DNA from: Solirubrobacter ginsenosidimutans
Lineage (GTDB): Bacteria > Actinomycetota > Thermoleophilia > Solirubrobacterales > Solirubrobacteraceae
Assembly: GCF_027587205.1 (NCBI RefSeq)
Contig: NZ_JAPDOD010000002.1
Span: forward strand, 310,001 to 374,000
DNA length: 64,000 bases
Direction: 5' to 3'
Made by a program: the position numbers and the translations under genes. The notes beneath the pieces are model-generated. The model was not told where the DNA came from, ran no database searches, and saw only the letters and a program-made list of their open reading frames with translations. This document shows, one piece after another, positions 59,245 to 64,000 of the stretch (positions within the stretch are counted from its first letter, which is position 1; each line of letters opens with the position of its first letter).

Positions 59245-59649
59245 CTACCCCAACCGCTGCACGACGCTACCCGTCGCGACCAGCCGTCCCGTTGATTCCG
59301 TGACCCTGACCTCGCTGAACACCATGCTGCGACCGCGCCGCGTCACGGTCGCGTGGGCGGCCAGGTCCTGACCGCGGGCGGCCGTGAGATAGCTCACATT
59401 GAGCGTCACGGTCGATCCATTGAGCGTCTCGGGCTCCGCGTCGGACGCCCAGCACGCGGCCATGCCCGCCGTGTCGATCAGCGCCGCGATCGCGCCGCCG
59501 TGGACGATGTCGTCCTGCGTCGCGAGTTCCTCGCGGTACGGCAGGACGAGCGTCGCCTCATCGGTCCCGATCGACTCGAGCCGCATCCCGAGGTGGCCGA
59601 CGAGCGGCGAGTGCGGGATGAACTGCTCGATGATCTCGCGCCGGTTCAC
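59245..59649 (-). CDS. PaaI-family hotdog thioesterase
   Basis: 134 residues from GTG overlapping the aldo-keto reductase stop (GTGA). Hotdog fold with the PaaI motif IVHGGAIAALIDTAGMAACW and the strand TVTLNVSYLTAARGQDLAAH. Hydrolyses acyl-CoA thioesters, commonly phenylacetyl- or other aromatic/medium-chain CoAs. Sits in a run with an aldo-keto reductase and a lipase. Normal family length. Confidence 0.9.
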   Translation of the reverse strand: MNRREIIEQFIPHSPLVGHLGMRLESIGTDEATLVLPYREELATQDDIVHGGAIAALIDTAGMAACWASDAEPETLNGSTVTLNVSYLTAARGQDLAAHATVTRRGRSMVFSEVRVTESTGRLVATGSVVQRLG

Positions 59650-60671
59650 TCGCCGCTGGACTGCGCCCAGATGTTGATGCCCGCGTCGATCGCGTACCTA
59701 TCGATCTCGGCCAGCTCATCGTCGGTGAACGCGAGGTTGTCCAGGGCCGCGACGTTGGTCTCCAGCTGGGCGACGCTCGACGCGCCGATCAGCGCGGACG
59801 TGACCCGCGGGTCGCGCAGCACCCACGCGATCGCCATCTGCGCGAGCTTCTGTCCGCGCCCCTTGGCGATCTCGTTGAGCGCCTTGACCCGCGCCATGTT
59901 GTCCTCGTTGATGAAGTCCTTCTTGAGGTAGAAGTCCTTCGCGGCGCGCGAGTCCTCGGGGATGCCGTCGAGGTAGCGGTCGGTCAGCATCCCCTGGCCG
60001 AGCGGGGAGAACGCGATGATGCCGACGCCCTCCTCGCCGCAGGTGTCCAGCACCTCCGGCTCGATCCAGCGGTTCAGCAGTGAGTAGCTCGGCTGGTGGA
60101 TGAGGATCGGGGTGCCCAGCGAGCGGGCGAGCTCGACCGCCTCCTGCGTCTGCTCGGCCGAGTAGGAGCTGATGCCGGCGTAGAGCGCCTTGCCGTGGCG
60201 GACCGCGGTGTCGAGCGCGCCGATCGTCTCCTCCAGCGGCGTCTCGGGGTCGAAGCGGTGCGAGTAGAAGATGTCGACGTAGTCCAGGCCCATGCGCTTC
60301 AGGCTCTGGTCGAGGCTCGCGGTCAGGTACTTGCGCGAGCCCCACTCGCCGTACGGGCCGGGCCACATGTCGTAGCCGGCCTTGGTCGAGATGATCAGCT
60401 CGTCGCGGTAGGGCTTGAGGTCCTCGGCGAAGATACGGCCGAAGTTGCTCTCCGCGGAGCCGTAGGGCGGGCCGTAGTTGTTGGCGAGGTCGATGTGGGT
60501 GATGCCGAGGTCGAACGCGCGGCGGATGATCGCGCGCTGGTTCTGGATCGGCGTGTCATCGCCGAAGCGGTTCCACAGCCCGAGGCTGATCGCGGGGAGC
60601 TGGATGCCGCTGCGCCCGCAGCGGCGGTAGGGCATCGAGTCGTAGCGATCTTCAGCGGCGACGTAAGTCAT
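59646..60671 (-). CDS. Aldo-keto reductase (YghZ/GpR-like)
   Basis: 341 residues from ATG 60671; eight more codons are open upstream. Tetrad: Asp and Tyr in HIDLANNYGPPYGSAESN, Lys in LIISTKAGYDMWPGPYG, His in DIFYSHRFDPETPLEE. The segments GPPYGSAE and WPGPYGEWGSRKYL are characteristic of the L-glyceraldehyde-3-phosphate reductase (YghZ) group related to potassium-channel beta subunits. NADPH-dependent, cytoplasmic detoxification of aldehydes. It overlaps the DNA glycosylase gene by 20 bases and the thioesterase gene by four. Confidence 0.92.
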   Translation of the reverse strand: MTYVAAEDRYDSMPYRRCGRSGIQLPAISLGLWNRFGDDTPIQNQRAIIRRAFDLGITHIDLANNYGPPYGSAESNFGRIFAEDLKPYRDELIISTKAGYDMWPGPYGEWGSRKYLTASLDQSLKRMGLDYVDIFYSHRFDPETPLEETIGALDTAVRHGKALYAGISSYSAEQTQEAVELARSLGTPILIHQPSYSLLNRWIEPEVLDTCGEEGVGIIAFSPLGQGMLTDRYLDGIPEDSRAAKDFYLKKDFINEDNMARVKALNEIAKGRGQKLAQMAIAWVLRDPRVTSALIGASSVAQLETNVAALDNLAFTDDELAEIDRYAIDAGINIWAQSSGE

Positions 60672-61530
60672 GGGGGGATTGTGACCATCTGGCACCGGGG
60701 CGCCAGCCCGCCGCGACGATGTACATCGCCGCGAGACCCTGGAATGGCGTGTAGAGGTCGAGGACGGTCTTGAACTCTTCCTCGGTCACGCTGCCCGTGC
60801 GCACGCCCGCGACCCGCGCGTAGGCGTTGCGCATACCCACGTCCTTGGCCAGCGGGACGTCGTAGCGCCCGCGGCCGAACAGGTTCAGGTGGGCGATCGT
60901 CCACTCGCCGACGCCGGGCATCGCGGCGAGCCTGCGCTGATCGTCATCGTCCGGGTCGAGCTGGTGGGTGGCGACCGCGCGGGCCACCTTGGAGAGCGTG
61001 CGCGACTGGGTGGGCGCGAGGCCGGCGGCCTCGAGCGCGGCGGCGTTGGCGAACTGCTCCGCCGTGGGCGCGATCCAGGGGCCTTGCGGATGCTGGGTTC
61101 CGTGACGGCGGGTGAACGCCCAGGCGATGTTCCCGGCGCGCTGCGTGTCGATCAGCTGCTCGATGATCGCCCAGGCGAGCGCCTCGAACGGCTCGGGTTT
61201 GCGCAGCAGCCGCAGCTTCGGCCTCGCCTTGATGATGCGACCGAGGAGCGGGTCGCGGCGATGCGCGCGGTGAAACGGCTCGAGGTCGTCGTCGAGGCTG
61301 AGCACGAACCGCATGCGGGCGAGCGCGTGTCGCGCCGCGTCCTCGGTGTCGGCGTGCGCGCGAAGCAGGACCTGGTCATCGCGCCAGGCCGCCTCGACGA
61401 GGGCGAGCTGGCCGTCGCTGCGCATTGCCCGCCGGGCGACGCCGCCGTCGAGCTTGACCAGCCCGCCCGGACCGGCCGAGCGCGGCGGCTCGCTCGGCCA
61501 CGGGGGTGCGACGGTGAGGTCGACGATCAC
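60652..61530 (-). CDS. AlkA-type DNA-3-methyladenine glycosylase
   Basis: 292 residues from GTG 61530, which overlaps the PucR stop (GTGA). Helix-hairpin-helix superfamily: LAWAIIEQLIDTQRAGNIAW, the HhH loop AAMPGVGEWTIAHLNLFGRG and the catalytic Asp in YDVPLAKDVGMRNAY. The N-terminal 90 residues form the AlkA-like beta domain. Removes alkylated bases from DNA. The short basic tail (SQSPHDLRRR) overlaps the next gene. Its coupling to a PucR-type regulator is unusual. Confidence 0.88.
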   Translation of the reverse strand: MIVDLTVAPPWPSEPPRSAGPGGLVKLDGGVARRAMRSDGQLALVEAAWRDDQVLLRAHADTEDAARHALARMRFVLSLDDDLEPFHRAHRRDPLLGRIIKARPKLRLLRKPEPFEALAWAIIEQLIDTQRAGNIAWAFTRRHGTQHPQGPWIAPTAEQFANAAALEAAGLAPTQSRTLSKVARAVATHQLDPDDDDQRRLAAMPGVGEWTIAHLNLFGRGRYDVPLAKDVGMRNAYARVAGVRTGSVTEEEFKTVLDLYTPFQGLAAMYIVAAGWRPGARWSQSPHDLRRR

Positions 61531-62792
61531 GCTGCGCGCGCTCGCAGCACCAATTCGAGCTCGAACCGCGCATCCGGCTCGTCCAGCGCCGCTCCGAACA
61601 GCTCTCTGAGTCGCCCGAGCCGGTACCGGACCGTCTGAGGATGGACGTCGAGCTCGCCCGCGACGGCGGCGATCGTCCCCGCGTGCCGCAGCCACGCGAG
61701 CAGCGTCGCCTCGAGCCGCGCGCGTGAGTTGACGGTCTCGGCGCTGAGCGGGGAGAGCCGTTCGGCGGCGAGCTCCGCCACGAGGGCCGGCTCCGCCCGC
61801 CACAGCAGCTCGACCCGGTGCGCGTCGGCGGCGAGGGGCGCGTCGATGCCGCGGTCCTCGGCCAGCGCGAGCGCCGCGCACGCGAGCCGGAACGACCGCG
61901 CCGCATCGGCCAGCGGCACGGCCGGCCCGATACCGGCGGGTCGGCCGTCGAGCGCGGAAGGCAATTCGCGCGCGGGTCCGGCGAGGACGGCGCAGGCGAG
62001 CCCTTCGACGGTCGCGCGCAGGGCGTCGGCGGGCAACGCGGGACGAGCCGGAGCGGCGGCGGGTGACGAGAGCGCGTCGGCGGGCGATGAGGCCGTGGCG
62101 GCGGGGGACAACGGCGCGCCGGCGGGCGATGAGGCCGTGACGGCGGGCGACAACGGCGTGGCGGCGGGCGCGGCCAGGCCATCGGGCGCCTCGTGCTCGC
62201 GCCACACCGCGATCGCCACCGTCGTGGGCAGGCGCCAGTGGGCCGCTTCGGCGGCCGCGGCCACCGCGCCCGCATCGGGCGCCGGTGTCGCGACGAGCAG
62301 CTCGGCGAGTGAACGGCGGCGGCGTTCCAGCTCGCCCGCCCGCTCCGCCTGCTCGCGCGCGAAGCCCTCCGCCGACTCCGCGGAGAGCTCGTCGACGTAG
62401 GCGAAGATCGCCTCGGCCAGCACGACGAGGGTCTCCGGTGCCAGCCCCGCCTCCAACCCCAGCGCGGCCAGCCGCCGCCACGCCACCCGCGCGCCGGTTC
62501 GGTAGGCCGACAGCAGCGCGTCCAACGACCGACCCGCGCGGACCTCGCGGCGGCCGAGGTCCACCGCGACCGCCCCGCGGACCGCCACCGCGCCCCCGCG
62601 CGAGAGCTCGACGAACTCCGCCAAAGCGCTGTGCACGCCCCGCCGCACCGCTCCCGACCCGCGGGCCAGGGGCCGGGCGTACTCCGGGACGTCGGCGGCG
62701 ATCGCGGCGACGATCTCGTCGGCCAGCGCCGGAAGATGAGCGGCGAGCACATAGGCCTCGCCTGGAAGTTCCGGAAGTTGTACGAGATTCAT
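61527..62792 (-). CDS. PucR/CdaR-type transcriptional regulator
   Basis: 421 residues. N-terminal helical sensor region (about 15-150), a GGDEF-like middle domain interrupted at about 210-245 by five Ser-Pro-Ala heptapeptides, and the C-terminal PucR helix-turn-helix: SRARLEATLLAWLRHAGTIA, AVAGELDVHPQTVRYRLGRL. Activators of this family respond to metabolites such as purines or sugar acids. Divergent from an acyl-CoA dehydrogenase gene 70 bases away, which may be its target. First gene of the run leading to the glycosylase and aldo-keto reductase. Confidence 0.88.
   Translation of the reverse strand: MNLVQLPELPGEAYVLAAHLPALADEIVAAIAADVPEYARPLARGSGAVRRGVHSALAEFVELSRGGAVAVRGAVAVDLGRREVRAGRSLDALLSAYRTGARVAWRRLAALGLEAGLAPETLVVLAEAIFAYVDELSAESAEGFAREQAERAGELERRRRSLAELLVATPAPDAGAVAAAAEAAHWRLPTTVAIAVWREHEAPDGLAAPAATPLSPAVTASSPAGAPLSPAATASSPADALSSPAAAPARPALPADALRATVEGLACAVLAGPARELPSALDGRPAGIGPAVPLADAARSFRLACAALALAEDRGIDAPLAADAHRVELLWRAEPALVAELAAERLSPLSAETVNSRARLEATLLAWLRHAGTIAAVAGELDVHPQTVRYRLGRLRELFGAALDEPDARFELELVLRARAA
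62059..62163. repeat. Minisatellite: five 21-base units inside the PucR-like gene
   Basis: Units start at 62059, 62080, 62101, 62122 and 62143, each beginning GCGGG(C/T/G)GA. They encode the heptads ending in SPA (for example VTASSPA and GAPLSPA). Frame-preserving length, so copy-number change would only lengthen the linker. Confidence 0.8.
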
Positions 62793-62862
62793 AAGTTCTG
62801 CATCCCGTGAGCGCGCACACCCACAAGATACGGCGCGCTTTCATCCATATTGTTTAGATCCT

Positions 62863-64000
62863 ATGGCGAGTGAACCTTTGGAGGCAGTAACCGAGCCCTT
62901 GTCCCAGGGCTCGTTCTCGATGGAGCTCAATCAGGACCAGCTCGACGTGCGCGAGTGGGTCCATGGCTTCGCGGAGAACGTCGTCCGGCCGGCAGCGGCC
63001 GAATGGGACGAGCGCGAGGAGACGCCCTGGCCGCTGATCCAGGAAGCGGCGAAGATCGGGCTCTACAGCTTCGAGGCGCTCGCGCAGTTCTACGCGGACG
63101 AGACGGGGCTGATGCTGCCGATCGTCAACGAGGAGCTGTTCTGGGGCGATGCGGGCATCGGCATGTCGATCATGGGCACGACGCTGGCCGTCGCCGCGAT
63201 CTTCTCCTCCGGCACCGGCGAGCAGTTCGGCGAGTGGGTCCCGCAGTGCTACGGCACTCCTGATGACCCGAAGGTCGCCGCGTTCTGCGTATCGGAGCCG
63301 GACGCGGGCTCCGACGTCAGCTCGCTGAGAACCCGGGCGAAGTACGACGAGAAGACCGACGAGTGGGTCATCAACGGCCAGAAGGCGTGGGCGACCAACG
63401 GCGGGATCTCCGACGTGCACGTGGTGATCGCGTCCGTCGACCCTGAGCTCGGTGCCCGCGGCCAGGCCGGCTTCATCATCCCGCCCAACACACCCGGCCT
63501 GAGCCAGGGCACGAAGGTCAAGAAGCACGGCCTGCGCGCGTCGCACACCGCCGACGTCTTCCTCGACGACGTCCGCCTTCCCGCGCGGATGGTGCTCGGC
63601 GGCAAGGAGAAGCTCGACGAGCGCCTGGCCCGCGCGCGCGAGGGCACGCGCGGGAACCGGCAGGCGGCGATGCAGACCTTCGAGGCCACGCGCCCGAGCG
63701 TCGGCGCCCAGGCGATCGGCATCGCCCGCGCGGCGTATGAGTACTCGCTGCAGTACGCCAAGGACCGCAGCCAGTTCGGCCGCGCGATCATCGAGAACCA
63801 GGCGATCGCCTTCGCGCTGGCCGACATGCGGATGGAGATCGACGCCGCCCGCCTACTCGTCTGGCGCGCGTCCTGGATGGGCCGCACCGGGCGCAAGTTC
63901 GAGGCCGCCGAGGGTTCGATGAGCAAGCTCAAGGCGGGTGAGGTCGCCGTGTGGGCGACCGAGCGCGCGATCCAGATCCTCGGCGGGAACGGCTACACCC
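62863..64000 (+). CDS. Acyl-CoA dehydrogenase (3' end outside window)
   Basis: About 379 residues visible. N-terminal helical domain (ELNQDQLDVREWVHGFAENV), middle beta domain with the FAD/substrate motif AAFCVSEPDAGSDVSSLRTR and VINGQKAWATNGGISDVHVV, and C-terminal helices (YAKDRSQFGRAIIENQAIAF, AIQILGGNGYT) reaching the point just before the catalytic-Glu/adenine region, which is cut off. Oxidises acyl-CoA to enoyl-CoA using electron-transfer flavoprotein. ATG 62863 starts a 20-residue extension before the conserved domain. Divergent from the PucR-like regulator. Confidence 0.93.
   Translation, partial: MASEPLEAVTEPLSQGSFSMELNQDQLDVREWVHGFAENVVRPAAAEWDEREETPWPLIQEAAKIGLYSFEALAQFYADETGLMLPIVNEELFWGDAGIGMSIMGTTLAVAAIFSSGTGEQFGEWVPQCYGTPDDPKVAAFCVSEPDAGSDVSSLRTRAKYDEKTDEWVINGQKAWATNGGISDVHVVIASVDPELGARGQAGFIIPPNTPGLSQGTKVKKHGLRASHTADVFLDDVRLPARMVLGGKEKLDERLARAREGTRGNRQAAMQTFEATRPSVGAQAIGIARAAYEYSLQYAKDRSQFGRAIIENQAIAFALADMRMEIDAARLLVWRASWMGRTGRKFEAAEGSMSKLKAGEVAVWATERAIQILGGNGYT

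Overview
High-GC chromosomal DNA with dense, tightly overlapping genes, GTG/TTG starts and 3-keto-sugar/PQQ-type secreted proteins. This fits an actinobacterium, most likely a soil Thermoleophilia/Solirubrobacterales relative; the placement is inference from gene style, as no rRNA or marker gene is present. I saw no tRNA, rRNA, CRISPR array, insertion sequence, integrase or phage gene, and 64 kb of ordinary chromosome is the simplest reading. Many uninterrupted antisense reading frames are by-products of the GC-rich codon usage.

Layout. 1-3460: a secreted ThuA-like/PQQ sugar dehydrogenase (minus, 3' end outside the window). 3660-13708: a minus-strand operon of 13 genes joined almost everywhere by 1-14 base overlaps. 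It runs cupin, SsuD-like flavin monooxygenase, DsbA-like protein, a 25-residue microprotein, flavin reductase, FMN reductase, a second monooxygenase, a complete peptide-type ABC importer (binding protein, two permeases, two ATPases) and a doubly degenerate RibBA-like protein. An ArsR-type regulator with a perfect palindromic operator lies just upstream. The set looks like an uptake-and-cleavage system for an organosulfur or related small molecule. 14586-16570: AraC regulator divergent from an aldo-keto reductase. 16556-19753: a DUF4143 ATPase with four 22-base repeats in front of it, a small partner gene, a cytochrome P450 lacking the E-R-R triad, and a hypothetical gene. 19739-22461: a periplasmic molybdenum hydroxylase pair (IorAB type). 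22552-25268: divergent HD-GYP and EAL/HDOD genes. 25271-27730: a four-gene operon led by a cysteine peptidase-like protein with an injection-system-type N-terminal motif.

27837-35566: two DHA2 exporters, an SDR/TetR pair with two shared operators, an ECF41-type sigma factor with a candidate target promoter, and a GbsR/DrrA/DrrB operon; three copies of a palindromic element sit at gene ends here. 35519-39250: threonine aldolase, LysR, DksA-like and hypothetical genes. 39269-42927: an ADP-ribosylglycohydrolase/FAD-oxidase fusion, a DinB polymerase with an altered catalytic motif and a Cys-rich protein. 43405-45748: sigma factor/membrane protein pair and a TetR regulator.

45852-58013: the most striking region. 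It holds a 2665-residue secreted protein (cupredoxin, ThuA, PQQ dehydrogenase, PKD, CBM6-like, four concanavalin-like repeats, second ThuA, conserved C-terminal domain), a flavoprotein monooxygenase, an AbiEi/DUF559 protein, and a secreted TIM-barrel isomerase-like protein sharing the same C-terminal domain. Together with the gene at 1-3460 these suggest an extracellular sugar-oxidation or keto-sugar pathway. 58119-64000: lipase, thioesterase, aldo-keto reductase, AlkA-type glycosylase, PucR regulator and a truncated acyl-CoA dehydrogenase.
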